DNA of 64,000 nucleotides from contig NC_036462.1 of NCBI RefSeq assembly GCF_002775205.1, positions 27,283,084 through 27,347,083 on the forward strand, in the 5' to 3' direction. The translations under genes and the position numbers were made by a program. Source of the DNA: Xiphophorus maculatus (lineage: Eukaryota > Chordata > Actinopteri > Cyprinodontiformes > Poeciliidae). Below are positions 1 to 12,377 of this stretch, one piece after another. Position 1 is the first letter of the stretch, and every line of letters starts with the position of its first letter. The notes under the pieces were generated by a model. It searched no databases, had not been told where the DNA came from, and saw only the letters and a program-made list of their open reading frames with translations.

Positions 1-239
1 GTTATTTGCTGTGATGTATTTGTGAACAAACACAAAGATTACACCATATTGTAGCCATGGTAACACAACTATCAAAATGATTCTATAAACTTTTACAAAG
101 TAAACTTCCTAATTAAATCCTAAATGTACTTTTTTTTTCTCTGCTGAATGCATTAAATAAAATGTAATAACATTGTTATTCTCTATAAATGATGCTACAG
201 GTTTAGATCTATGATCTGTGTTACAATTAAACTATTTAT

Positions 240-783
240 AGGGGGCCCTGAATGTCTGGAGGCCCCTGAATGGCCCCTACTAGCAGCTACTGAGTTTTCT
301 TTGCCTTGATATCTCAGTCTTATAATTCTAGGTCTCAGAGGTTTAACATCAAACTATTATATAGAGTTAACCCCTTTGAGCTTTTTTGATCTATAAATCA
401 GTCTGCAGCCAGGTTGTTCTAGAGGTTAAATAGATATTATTAGGGCTTAATTAGTAAAAAGGTAGCAAATTAGCTTATTTCATAACTTTATAACCTTTGA
501 CCTTCTCTGCTCTGGTCTGTTTAACAGCTACAGTCTCAGATCAGCTCAGCCCTCCAGGACTGTCAGCAGCAGAAACAGAAACTTTATACCTGTTGGGGAA
601 AATATAGACTATATTTGCTTTGCATTGTTCCTGCATGATGGCAATGATATAATAGGATCCAATTAAATTCTTGATCAACATGGGTTGTTGCTGTGTTGTT
701 GTTCGGAGTTTTAAGATCTTGTTCAATGTCCCCTTTTTAACTTTGAGCCCCTGCCCCTCCAAAGGTCTCTGCACGGCCCTGCT
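240..783. mobile_element. Probable inverted-repeat DNA element (remnant)
   Basis: The left edge (GGGGGCCCTGAATG...) and right edge (read in reverse, CAGGGCCGTGCAGAGAC) are G-rich and roughly inverted, as in the CAGGG-ended hAT-type MITEs common in fish. No transposase is visible. The edges are approximate and no clean target duplication was found. Confidence 0.4.
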
Positions 784-912
784 GCCCAGTATGGAGTTGA
801 GTGTTTAATGTACATGTGCTATTGTTGAAAGTTGCTGGTAACTTAAGTGCCGTTAATGTCAGTGGCTAATTGTTTTATGTTGAATTGGTCATATTGTGTA
901 ACATCTAGCCAT

Positions 913-1325
913 TACAGTTGAGCTTAAAACTATTCATACCCCTGGAAGATTTGAATTTATAGTATTTTTATTTTACATTAAGCGAACTGGAAGAGAAACT
1001 TCTTAAGTGGCTGAGCCACAGCATTTATTTGAATTCGGAGATTGAACTAAACATTAGGGTGATGGCAACGAGGCTCTCCAAAATCAGAGACATGGAGCTC
1101 AAGAAACAATATCCACAAAAAATGCAAAGGCTGGTTAGCAATTATAAGGGTTTGATTGGCTTAATACAAATAATTGTTTTAAGTTGTGATATGCTATTTA
1201 TAATTGGAGACCTATTTTTATTTTTTGAGAAATATTTTATAAAAACAAGAAAGTTCTCTGCTTATCAAAAAGGAACCCGAATCTAAATCTGCCAGGGATA
1301 TGAATAATTTTGGGTTTAACAGTTA
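913..1325 (+). mobile_element. Tc1-like element remnant
   Basis: The ends are inverted: TACAGTTGAGCTTAAAAC.ATTCATACCCC on the left matches the complement of the right end near 1300-1325. The interior at about 1060-1170 resembles the 3' end of a Tc1 transposase gene (a codable GLIGLIQ-type tail) but is interrupted. Lies downstream of cdh26. Confidence 0.75.
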
Positions 1326-1668
1326 TTCTCTCCACAAAAAAAGCAGGATCTCTGTTTTAAATTTAGTACAATAAAGCTGAAAAAATATGCAAACACCTAA
1401 TTCAAACATTGAGAATGCACTAACGTTCATAAAATAGTGTTCACTGTTGGCTTCAGCCTCTGAAAACAACCATTCTGGATCTATGCATCTATGTTAGTTT
1501 AAGAGTCGTCTACTATAAGTGAGATATTAATTTTAACCTAGAAACAGAATCTCGCAATCTCACTTTTGAAAGGCCAAAATTACAAGTAGCATGTGTTTAT
1601 GAGGAAGAAGTAGCCGTTGGCCAAGAAGTCGAGATGTGTAGATGTGAATCTCAGAAGGAGCAGATTAC

Positions 1669-4600
1669 CTTGATCCAGTGTTTACTGCTCCTGGATATAG
1701 TTCTCGTCCCGTACCTCAATGAGTCGTTACTTTTGAAGCTGTCTCTTCTACCCTGTGGAAGTGAGAGACAAACATCAGTCAAACTTTATAGACTGACTTG
1801 AAAAAATAAAGTAATTTCCTCTCTACCTACTTTCCGATTGTCTTGCGTAAACCTCAAGTTTTCAGATTGGGCATGAAGTGGCAATTCCCCTAACTTTGCA
1901 AGAAACAAGAAACAGTTCATGAGATTTGTACTAAAATAAGTCAAATTTTTGAGTGTTTTCCATGTGTAACCTCAATCTCACTCCCTGGTGCTTCAGTGTT
2001 TGAAGTCACTAGGATTCCATTAACCTCAGAGTCTACATATGCGGGGATAAACACTGTTTTGCAGGAGATGTGAAATGCAGCCAACAGCGCCACTGCAAAA
2101 AAATAAAATAAAAGTCATTTTTTAGGAGTTGTCACATTTCCAGGATGGCCTAAAGATAAGTGCTTTCATTTTTTACGCAAGAATAAAGCCACTGCAACCA
2201 GTGCGATGCCTGCAGCGCCGTAGCTGCTAATCGTCCCAGAGTTCCGATTGCGGCAGTGGCGTACCACCGAGCAGGAGCACACGGTGGCGTTCAGCCAGTA
2301 AATGCCATAAGTCCCCTGCATGTCTGACACCTTCACTCTAAGAGTGTAAAGACCACCAGGTACACTAGAATCCCTCACCAGGCCAGCTGTGAAACCTACA
2401 AGAACAAAAGCAAAGCTCTTTGAGGTTGGATTGTGTCGCTGTGAGATTGTTCTACATTTTATCACAGTTTTACCGTAAGATGGATCCAGTTTCCATCGTC
2501 TTTTGACGTTCCCAAGCAGCTCAAAGTTGAAAGGCCCTCCATACGGAGCACCGTCTAGATCATTGGCTGAGATGTTGGTTGGAGTTTGGCCGTCGGACAT
2601 GCAGACATCCACATGGTTCACGTCCAGTTTTGGTACATTGTCATTCACATCAATAAGGTGGATCTGCAGTGTAGCTGTGCCTGTCATTGGTGGCTCACCT
2701 GTTAAAAGTAGAAAATAGTGCTTTCACAATGGAGATATTTAATGCTACAATGAGAATTATAGAAATTGTGATTACCTTTATCCACTGCATGCAGCATCAG
2801 GGTGTAAACGCCGTTGACAACATGGACGGATTCCCTGTCCACCATCTTTCTGGTAGTGATGTTCCCAGTTTGGGGATTGATATTCATCCAGCCTGCTGGA
2901 TCGTGTCCCACTTTGTAGCTGTTGACAAACGCAACGCACTTTAATGCAAGAAGATGCTAAATTGAAATTCAAAATGCAAATGTTCAGAACAATCCGAATA
3001 CATGAACAGTTGTGATCGTGACATAAATGACGCCCTGGCAGTTGCTTCCTAGCACACCTACCACACTACCATTACCTCCCTCCCAGTGATGGCCAGTGCT
3101 CTGAATGCCTGCGTTCATGAATGTAGGTCACATTCTTCACAACTTTGAGCTGAATGATAGTGGTTTTGAATTTGAAGCTAAGGTTTATACTGGGATTTTA
3201 GGGACACGTTTATACATAATATTCCTTCGAGGGGGAGTTCTGAGTGACTGTTGAGCAAGGGGCTGGCTGGCAGTCTGTCCATTCTGGAAAAGTCCACAAC
3301 GATTGTCATTTTGCCTGGTTCCTGAACTTGGTCTAAAGGGAAGCAGAGAAGAAGCCAAATCCACAACGCAACTTTCCTTTGAAGCTGGACTTCATAGTTC
3401 TTCAGTTTTCCGCATCTCTCTCTAGGTTTTGTTTTACAAATTGTTTTGCAGATTGTTCAAACACTCTAAACTCTATAACCTCAAAGCTGTTGGCCATTGC
3501 TCCCCATGTTTACAAAAAGAGCCACCTTACATGAAGTCTCTTGAAGCAGTGGCGTCTCGATCCACAGCAGTCACTGTCTCCAACCAGGTTCCGATCGGCG
3601 CGTCCTCCTTCAGGGTGGCCTCTTTGACGGTCACGACAAAGTTCGGGGGGTCGTTCACGTCCTCTACCTCGATGACAACTGTTGTGGTGTTATGCTGAAT
3701 GTTCTTGCCACCGATTTGCTCTTCGGTGAAATCAACATCCCACAGGCCCGCGGACGGCCGCCTTTTCACTTTGCAGGAGAAGTATGGCGCCTCATTTTCG
3801 ACCGATATCTTCAGCTCCCTCATTGCTCCATTTTCAAAGTCTAATGGCTGAAAAAAATATATATTTTTAGTTGAATTGCATTTCAAAAACATTTAAGTCA
3901 AATAAAAAAAAATTAGAAGCAATATCGTCAAGTACAAAGACTTCTTACTTTCACAACAGTCAAAATCCCATCATTAGTCTCTGCGTTTGTCTCTATCTTG
4001 AAGTATCCTCCCTTGTCTCCTTGAATGGTGTATTTGGCTCTCCAGGCTTTGCTCTGTGTCATGTCTTTGTCCATCACATGGAGGCGCAGAGGAGAGACTC
4101 CAAACTCGTTTTCCTTCACTTTGCCTGAGCCCTGTTGTTTAAATTCAAGGTAAAGGTGATGGTAAACATTCAGAGGTAAATAGGAGTGTCTCAAGTTAAC
4201 CGACTAAACATGTTAACCTTAAGAAAGTCAGGAGCACATAAAGGACTTCACATAAAGATACTGACTTGGAATTTATCTGACTCGAGTGCCAAGGTATCTA
4301 AACTGTGTGTTTGATGTGCTTGGGTTTAAAAAAAATGTGCAGGTGTAGGGTGCAGCGCTGGTCATGTTTATTGAAAAAGTATTTTTCCCTAAACCTTCAT
4401 TCTTGCTTTTGGATTTAGGGTTGGAGTGTTTTTTGCCGAAAAGCTCAGTCTAAGTCCACAAAACTGTTTTTTTTTCTTTCGCTGCATTTTGACATATGAA
4501 AAACATTTGCTGCATTAGTGTACATGTGAGGACGTCAGCAGCGGGTCTAGAAAATTCTACATGTATCGACAAAGGAATGGCAATCTGGACGTGGCAGAGG

Positions 4601-7600
4601 CCAAATAATGCATACAACAGTTTTGAATGTAAGATAAGAGATAAGATAAATCTTTATTGTCATTATCACAGGGACAACGAAATTCAAAGGGTGCCATCAG
4701 TCAGTGCACATGCCCAAAAACAAAAAATAACTGTCTCACAACGCAAGAATCATCAAACAACAGGCAAAAAAAAAAAAAGTAAGAACAGCCACATTCTTAC
4801 ATACATCATTTATGATGATTAATGGTTGTTTTTGATGTGTCGGAAGGTAAAGTAAATGTGTCACTTCCTGAAGCAAAAGGCTGATGTGCAATAATACAAC
4901 AGAAATATTAGCTTTGTGTGGCCTAACCGCAGGACTTCAGCTGAAGTCCCTGTAGCGTTTAGCAAACTTGATATGCTTTCTTCTGTGTTTGTAGGACAGA
5001 AAAAAATGGCATCACTACCAACCCACCAGTTTGCATGTGGATAGCATCAATAATAGTTGTCATGGAGATTTTTGCCCACCTAATGACACTCTTTTTTTGA
5101 GTTATTTAGCTTTGGACACATTTTTTTTCCTTTTTTTAAAAATCTTTTAAGTCCTCACTGTGTGTTGAAAATATAAACATGATCCCTTATCCAACCTAAT
5201 GGCAGACAGTAACAGGCCTTTTTGTCCAATGCAGATTTATTCCCGTAACATGAAGTCATGGATTTCTGTGGGTCAATTGCATATATTGGAAACATATTAG
5301 TGCAATTGGATACGACAACACTGATTTTGTTAAAAATGTATTTGTGGTTTCTTATTGTGGATTTTTTTTTCTCTGTTTGATAACTAGGATCAATTGAAAT
5401 GCATGTGTGATTTAGATTTTTTTTTTTTGTAAAGTGCCTTGAGACGGCATTTGTTGCAATATAAATAAACTGAATTGAATTAATTGTAGGCAAATTTAAA
5501 CTCTGGTTATTCTAAGAATTTTAATTGTGAGATTATCCCAATGTAACAAAATATTTCAGGGTTTCGCACATCTGTCCCTATGGTCTCAGTATATGTCACT
5601 GGCTTTGCAACATCTCTTGATTCTGGTAGAATTTCAACCGGACCAATAATCGACAGAAGGGCGCCAATTTTCTGCCTGTTGTTTTAGCAATGGCAGCGGA
5701 GGAAATGAACAAAACAGTTCAGTCTATGTTGGCCATGCTTCCAAACGTTTAATTAACATTAACGGCCATCGTGCGTGACTTGGCACTCTTCACAGTCAAC
5801 AACTGGGTAAAATTGAAAACTTAACAGAGTCCACTCCACGCCTCCAGCAAGCAGTCTTTTCTCAATAGCAAGGCGCCAAAGGGTAGTTGGTTTTAACAAC
5901 ATCATCTCCAAAATGAAAGCCAAAGTAATTATAAAACCAGTAGGAGTAAGAGGTCTTTATGAAAACATTTAAACACTGTTGGCTTCTAAACGTTTGTTGA
6001 AACACGGTTGAAAGCCCATGAATGTCTCAAGGATGATCAGTCTCAAACCCACGCAGGTTTGATAGAATAGAATAGAATAGAATAGAATAGAATAGAATAG
6101 AATAGAATAGAATAGAATAGAATAGAATAGAATAGAATAGAATAGAATAGAATAGAATAGAATAGAAGTACTTTATTCATCCCAGCAGGGAAATTACTTC
6201 GCAGTTACAGCATAGAGACAAGACAAGAGACAAGACACAATAACAACGTCCGGGTGTTGAGTCTGGAGAAGGAAAAGGTGACCTACCGATTGACCTGTGA
6301 TGACTGGAAGGTGGTCATTACCGTCCTCCACATAGATGATGGCTGTAGTTGAACTGGACAACTGGACGACCTCACCATGGTCTATAGCCTCTATCACCAA
6401 CGTGTGCTTGCTGGCCACCTATGATGTAAGAAGAGACACCCTTGTTAGCATAAAGGGTGTGGTGGAAAGAAAAAGGTATTTTTCTCTGGAATTCTGCGCT
6501 CCTCCCTCAGACAAAGATAAAGAGCGATGCAGCAGAAGAAAGGTTTTCCCTCCAGGTAATTTTCGTTCTGTATTGTCAGACAGTACTCACAGTGAGCACA
6601 CCCTCAATGCTGGGATACATACCACATCTTGTAAATAGTTTTCTTATCAGGCACAATCTAGGCAAACTGGAAATAGCTATGCTATTGTTTACCTTTCAAT
6701 GTAACTATTCATTATTCGTTTAGAAAAAGGGAGTGTCTTACCTCATGATCAAAACAGCCTTTAAATGACAGCGCTCCAGTTTCTTCCAGGATGAATTCGA
6801 TGTTCGAAGATTCTGGGGAAACCGATTTGATGGCATAGTGGAAAGTTGAGTTGCGGGTATTTGGCTTATCTCTGTCAAAGGCTAATACGGTGAGGAGATG
6901 AGAGCCTGCAGAGGATCATTGATTTAAAAAAAAGGCTTAGAACAAAGTAAAAAAAAACAAAAAAACAGGAGGCCTGCTCAACCGTTTTACCTTGAGAAAG
7001 AGCCTCATCCACCGTGACTTCATACAGAGGTTCCTCGAAGAGTGGCGGGTTGTCATTGATGTCTCGAATTGCAATCTCAACTCCTAGTTGAGTGTCAATC
7101 GAATGGTCCTCCGGCTTCTTGGCTGCAAAACTTAGCTACACATCCACAAAGAAGCAAAGTTACCAAAAGTAAACAAAAGACTTCATAAGATGCTGATTCT
7201 GTCCACCAATTAGATGCAGATATTTCTAAGTCAAGACCACATTTAAACCAAGCAGTTTTGCACCTACAAATCAATTTGTTTATCCAAGTTAGTCAATTAG
7301 AAGGAAAGCTTTCAAAGCTACCAAAATAGTCTAAAGGCTTAAATTCAAACTGGGCAAATTTATTATTTTGGTTATATTATTGCTTGAAAGAGAATCAATT
7401 TTTGCTTAGCGCAAATATGTTATCAAAAATGAAGACATCTTTCCGGCGATGTACTGTAGGGCAAAATGAATCAACACATTTCTATGCGTCCATACTTTTT
7501 GCAGTATGCAGGTATGGTCCTGTAGGATCCATGCATGTTTGGTTATAATTAGACTTTCTCATCCAAAAGTGCAAATAAAAAAACAATACACATTTTTATT

Positions 7601-8720
7601 TTAAAATTTGAAAAAATAAAAATAAAAAAACAACTTCAAGCTTATTTCGGCTAAATGGTTAAGTAAAGAAAATCGTTTTGAATTTCACAATAACAATTAT
7701 CCATTATTTTTCCCTTTGTGCAGGATATGCTCTGAGATCCCAGTTAAGTCCAACTAAAACAAAAACGCATTTATTCTACAAAATATATAGCAGATTGGTA
7801 TGAGTGAGAAACTGAAAAGTTCATGGATCACGGCCCCTGAGGTGCGAATTCTGACGCCTGCTGAAATGCAGAAGTCGTTGGCCGTCCGAGATGTTTTGTG
7901 TAGGGTCTGTAAAAAACTAACCTTTAGCACTTGGTACTCCTCGAAATCCACCGGCCCATAGGCAAGAATCCTGCCCGTCGACTCTTCGATTCTGAGGACT
8001 CCCTTCGGGTCCTTGTCCACTCCTTGGCCTTTCAGGTCGAAGAGTACTTGATATTTGCGGTCGATAGTCACCTGCAACACGACTTTTGTTTTTTTATAAT
8101 CTGCTTTTACGAGAATGAACATTTCCTTAAGTTATTAAGTTTAAAGCATATCCCTGTATTTGCAGTGAAAATAGCTGAGTTGCATTGCTGATAGCTCCTG
8201 TGTTTTCAAGAGGAGGATTGTCGATTCGTTTGCACCTTGTTTTTTCACATGAAGAAAGACTTCTTTACCTTGCCCAACACGTAAGGAAAGGGCCCCGGGT
8301 GCCCTTCTTCTATCTCGTAAGAGTCGATGATCCAGGCTCTCTTCTGGCGGCTCTGCGCCACTGTGCATGACGGACCAGGCAGCAAAAATATCTGAAAGAT
8401 AAAGAGCCAAACAAACCAGTAGGGCAGTGAAAGCCGCCGTCTACGCGCCAACTATTTCTGCTCTGCTACACGCTTTCTGTCTGTCAAGTGACAAAGAAAA
8501 AGGCCGACTGGAAATATTTCCTCTGAGTAGCTTGAAGTATTTCTTTTTAGTTAACGTAACCAGAAACAAACACAAAAAAAATTGCTTAACATTTAAAACA
8601 TCTACGTTTCCTAAAAGAAAACAAGATTCAAAAGATAAACTTATGTAAAGCAGAGCCTCTTGAGTAAAGCCTGAAATCTTTAGTACAGGTGCTACATACC
8701 AGCAGGGGTAAGAGAAGCAT
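1669..8720 (-). CDS. cdh26: Cadherin-26-like adhesion receptor (14 exons found, C-terminal end unresolved)
   Basis: Single-pass calcium-dependent adhesion receptor. Minus-strand exons: 8700-8720, 8269-8391, 7922-8071, 6991-7135, 6742-6905, 6287-6418, 3949-4131, 3531-3847, 2776-2918, 2474-2698, 2177-2395, 1971-2092, 1831-1893, 1669-1752. All phases join into 697 codons without a stop. Residues 1-20 are a signal peptide. RQKR at 22-25 is a furin site, leaving Ala-Trp at the mature N-terminus, the Trp2 position used for strand swapping. Linker calcium motifs are DINDNPP (123-129), a degenerate EDGNDHLP (232-239), DVNDPP (369-374) and DVNDNVP (476-482). The membrane segment is about 593-616, split by an intron. 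Short stretches such as AWRAK and HDPA.W match CDH26 rather than classical cadherins. The last three exons are short cytoplasmic-tail exons inferred from splice sites and phase. No convincing terminal exon was found left of 1668; it may be unrecognised or absent. Confidence 0.88.
4621..4790 (-). mobile_element. LINE 3'-end fragment
   Basis: (AGATA)n followed by ATCTTTATTGTCATTATCAC and GACAACGAAATTCAAAGG, the typical inverted 3' tail of a fish non-LTR element. It sits in the cdh26 intron between exons 6 and 7; boundaries approximate. Confidence 0.55.
5425..5490 (+). mobile_element. LINE 3'-end fragment
   Basis: AAAGTGCCTTGAGACGGC followed by TATAAATAAACTGAATTG, the usual 3' end and short tail repeat of a fish L2/Rex-type LINE, here on the plus strand. 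In a cdh26 intron. Confidence 0.55.
6061..6210 (-). repeat. (GAATA)n satellite tail of a LINE 3' end
   Basis: About 21 tandem GAATA units (6061-6166) run into ACTTTATTCATCCCAGCAGG, the inverted 3' tail of a non-LTR retrotransposon. The expansion sits about 120 bases downstream of cdh26 exon 6 within the intron. Confidence 0.75.
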
Positions 8721-8999
8721 GATGCTTGTTTAGTCCCTCCAGCTCAGAGAGTGTGTGTGTGTTGACAATAAACCTGGACTCCAACCTTCACACACACCCA
8801 CATAATGTTACAGTCACAGGTTACAACTGTCTCTTCCAGCTTCCTGCAATCTTTTTTAAATTATGGCTTTAAAGACGTCACGGGGGAGGGGATCTGCTCC
8901 CATTACTGAGCAGACAAACAGGTTTCGGCGCATAACGCATACATCTGTGGCGTCGGGCCAAATTATTTGCGGAGTGTTTCGTTTAGCAGGATGAGTTTC

Positions 9000-10180
9000 A
9001 TGGAAACAACTCACAGCTGTTAAAAGGAAATGGATTCGTACATTTTTAAGGAAGTAAAAATCAGACAGAAGAGGGATATGTTCTTTCTTTTCCCTTTGTT
9101 CAGTCAGATTGGATAACAAAATGCTTGCATATTTGGGGGCAAACGGAGTTCTGCCAGGTTAAATTACAAAAATATGGGGCTCTGGTAAAATAAGCTTCAA
9201 CACCCAGAAATGCTGTCTTAGGCCACACACTACACACTGTAAAAAAAAAATTAAATAAAGTCAAAAGGGCACTTTTAGAGGAGAAAGAGCAAGTGCTCTA
9301 CCACCACCAAGTTTCTATCAGTGCACCTCCTTGAGGATGAATATGCTGTACTTTTTTGATTTAAACTTATTTCTATAAAAAAATTATTAGTCATGTATTA
9401 TCCTCAGTTAGGAACTACATTAAACCCCATAAACTGTATGAAGCTTGTGGATTTATTATGACAAAATTTACCTTCAGTTGTACAATTGCTATATACAGTA
9501 TATATAAAATATGACTAAAGAGAAATTTGACTTAATAATTTAATGCCTTGAAATGGGACCTCTGTGTTTTTAAAAATCTGAATCTCCACCTTCAGAAAGT
9601 CATCAGAACATGTCTCCTCTATTAAGCTTTTTGACAACGTCTTTACCACGCACTGAGAAGTAGCTTGTATAATGAGCTCAGCTGATATGCAGCTCCACCA
9701 GGCGTTTGCTAATTGCTGCTAGCTAGTCTGAAGGAGCTGAGTGGAGGAGTTGCAGGGGAGGGCTGGGAACTGCAGCTCCGAGGAGGAGCTTCGTCCCACG
9801 AAGGCGGAGCTAGATCCACCCAGGCATTTTAGCTGAATGGTTGCTACGGGAGATTAAAGGATTTCTCAAACATGCATGAAAAAAATCAAGGCAACACTCC
9901 AGATATGCTTTTTTGTATAAATTAATAACACAATATGATGTAAAGCTAAAAAAGAAGTTGGTTTAACATACTACTGCCCTTTGATAATGTAAATGAACAC
10001 ATTTTCAGTGCTTCAAATTACTCTTAAGCCTATGTTATCTCTTTTTGTCAGTGTGGATACATGCTGACATGATGGCCTGCAGAAAGCTCTTTTGTGGAAA
10101 AAGCCTTTTTGAAGTCTGACTGTAGCGCTTGTGAGTTTTGCCTGGAGCGCATACTTTTTAATTGCGGTCTGAGGCTGAGC
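9000..10180. other. cdh26-dbndd2 intergenic DNA, no gene seen
   Basis: AT-rich DNA with a GC-richer patch at about 9700-9800 rich in CTCC/GGAG. No open frame with gene-like content, and no RNA gene recognised. The cdh26 promoter must lie near 8721-8900; no TATA box is convincing. Confidence 0.4.
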
Positions 10181-10378
10181 ACATTCTCACATTAATCCTA
10201 CAAAACCAGAACCGGCTCCATTACCGCCTTCCTTTATTTTCAGTACAACACACAAGTTGTAAAATGCCAACTTAAGCAAGTCCTTGTTTGCTTTGCGGCG
10301 TCTCGGTGCTTTGCTTTCTAAATGGAATAAAATAAAAATAAAAAACGATAGAATTTCTGTCGTCTCTTGTTTTAGAGT

Positions 10379-10384
10379 TTTATT
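10379..10384 (-). terminator. Candidate polyadenylation signal of dbndd2
   Basis: AATAAA on the minus strand about 200 bases after the dbndd2 stop codon, in the right orientation. Other AATAAA-like sequences occur in this AT-rich DNA, so this is only the nearest good candidate. Confidence 0.4.
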
Positions 10385-10582
10385 AATACTGTACAAAAAC
10401 CATTATTTTTTTCACACTGAAATGACAAGAAGGAAGACCAGTCTAAGCAGAATCGGCATATTTACACTCAACACATTCTCAGGCCCGCGCTATAAAAAGT
10501 ACACATCGGGTTACCATGGAAACCTACGGGGGGTCAATTAAAAAGTCTTTTCTCAACAACGTCCTCTGTTAAAGCCTCCGCG

Positions 10583-12377
10583 TTATTTCGTACGGGAGGT
10601 TTCTTCGCAGTAGGAGCGCACACTCCGAGCTCTCTGCTCTCCTTCCCCCGGCGACACGCCTCTCTCCGCCGCTGCGCCGCTCGGCGTCTCCTCGCTGTCC
10701 GACCCGACCAGAGGGGTGTCCCCTCCGTTGACGTTGGCGGCCTGGCTGTCCGAGGAGCAGTCCGAAGACGTGGAGGACATGCGGGACTTGCCGTCCAGAC
10801 GCTCCAGGACGTGGCGGAACAGCCCGTTCCTCACGGCCGCCTCGTCGCTGCTGTGGCCTGCTAATGTTTGGAGGTAGGAAGCACAATGTTACTGGTGGTT
10901 CAAAGTCGCTTTTATTTTTTGTTTTGTATGAGCCACACTCTAAAAAAAAAAAAAAACGGCTATATGGGCATATTATAAAACATTTGAGCAACATTTAGTT
11001 GTCTACTGACTTAGTCAAAAAAATATATTTTGAACTTACTGCAGTAAGTCATGTCAAATTTTTTATTAATTTTGTCCCATCTGTTGAGTAAAGTAGGGAT
11101 TTTAGGTTTGCACTTAAAAACTGAAACATGAAAAAGGCGGGAGTGGAAACAATTTCCCAGGGTGCTTAGCGGCATGTTGTAATGTCCTGCGTTGCACCAT
11201 TAGTGAGGTGGAAATGTGTTGCATGCCTCCTATATGGAAGAGTGCTGAAGACATTTAAAAGTAAGAATTCTGACTTCATTCTCAGAATTTTGACAGTTTC
11301 ACAAAATTCTGGCTGATCTCAGAATCATTTTTGTCGGAGTTCTGGCTTCAATCTTTTGAGGGAAAAAAAAGTCTGAATTCTGAGATAAAAATCTTTTATT
11401 TAAAGTGCTCATTGTGGCAAATGTCAATTTAAATACAAATAACAGCAACGATTGAGGAGGAGAATGTCTTCTAATGTTGCTTAAGTCCAGCTCAAAATAA
11501 TACACTGACCCAACAAATATTTTGCTTAAGTACTTTAATAGGGATGCTAGAAATACATGTAATTTTCTATAGGGATAACGTAAATTTTTGCTATATTTGG
11601 TGACATATTGATCACTAAATACTGTCAAATGTAGTAAATTAAGTAATAAAAATCAGTTGTTAAACACATTTTTCAGTAGGTCATTGGTAACTTTGAAGTT
11701 AAAGCCTATAAATGTTTTGAATTTTATTTAATTATGCCCTTTGATACTTTCAGCTCAGCTTTTCAATCTGGTTCACATAATACCTTTAGTTAATCTACTC
11801 AATTGATGAGTAGATTAACAATTTAAGAAAACTTAAATGGTTAAGATGTAATTAAAAACATAACTTACATTTACTTACTACAAATGTTTTGTTCCAACCA
11901 ATCTGAGGGCATTCAAATAAACTCAATATTTTTACTTGTAAAAATGTTATTGCATGTTACTAAATTTAATTAGGGTATAATTTTTTTAGAGTGCATTACG
12001 ATCCAGTTTCAATAGTTTTAATACCCGGCAGCGGCGAGGACAGCAGCCCCTCCTCCCCCACGGAGCTGAAGAACACATCCACCGGGTCTGGGTCAGAGAG
12101 GTCGATGAGCTCCATCTGGTCCAGGAGATCCACGTTCACCTCCATGGAGGAGATGCTGCCGATGGGCGCTGTAAAATCAGAAGAAAAATAACCAAAAACA
12201 ATTAGAAAATTTTTATTCGTGGACGCAGAAAGCCCTCTACGAAACGTCCAGCTTACGTCTCCTGTAGTCTCTGATGCACAGGTGTGCCGAGGACAGGTAG
12301 ACGTCCACTTCGTGCTGGAAGACCTCCTCGAAGAATCGCTGTCGCTCCCTAAGCTTGAGCTGCTGCGCTGACTCCAT
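10583..12377 (-). CDS. dbndd2: Dysbindin domain-containing protein 2
   Basis: Small cytosolic protein of the dysbindin-domain family; human DBNDD2 binds and inhibits casein kinase 1. Three coding exons on the minus strand, 12257-12377, 12025-12168 and 10583-10857, splice in phase 1/phase 1 to give 179 residues. Residues 7-17 (LKLRERQRFFE) and 42-54 (PIGSISSMEVNVD) are the family signature and match DBNDD2 rather than DBNDD1, which lacks the first. An acidic segment follows, then a Ser/Asp-rich stretch with TPL and SDSEE, typical casein-kinase-type sites. The start is the ATG at 12377 because human DBNDD2 begins at the equivalent Met just before the Gln-Gln-Leu motif. An open frame continues upstream, so a longer isoform is possible. 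The 3' part is GC-rich. Confidence 0.9.
10932..11995. mobile_element. Inverted-terminal-repeat element filling a dbndd2 intron
   Basis: Begins CACTCTAAAAAAA and ends TTTTTTTAGAGTG, perfect inverted tips. The interior is AT-rich without a transposase. It makes up about 91% of the 1167-base intron between the second and third dbndd2 coding exons. Confidence 0.65.

Noticed and set aside
541-774. 77-codon minus-strand frame downstream of cdh26
   Set aside because: Lies inside a repetitive element and does not resemble a cadherin tail; not used as the terminal exon.
1541-1668. Candidate final cdh26 exon (frames ending in LLPHKHMLL or LDFLANGYFF)
   Set aside because: No clear acceptor in the right phase and no match to known cadherin-26 tail motifs; left unresolved.
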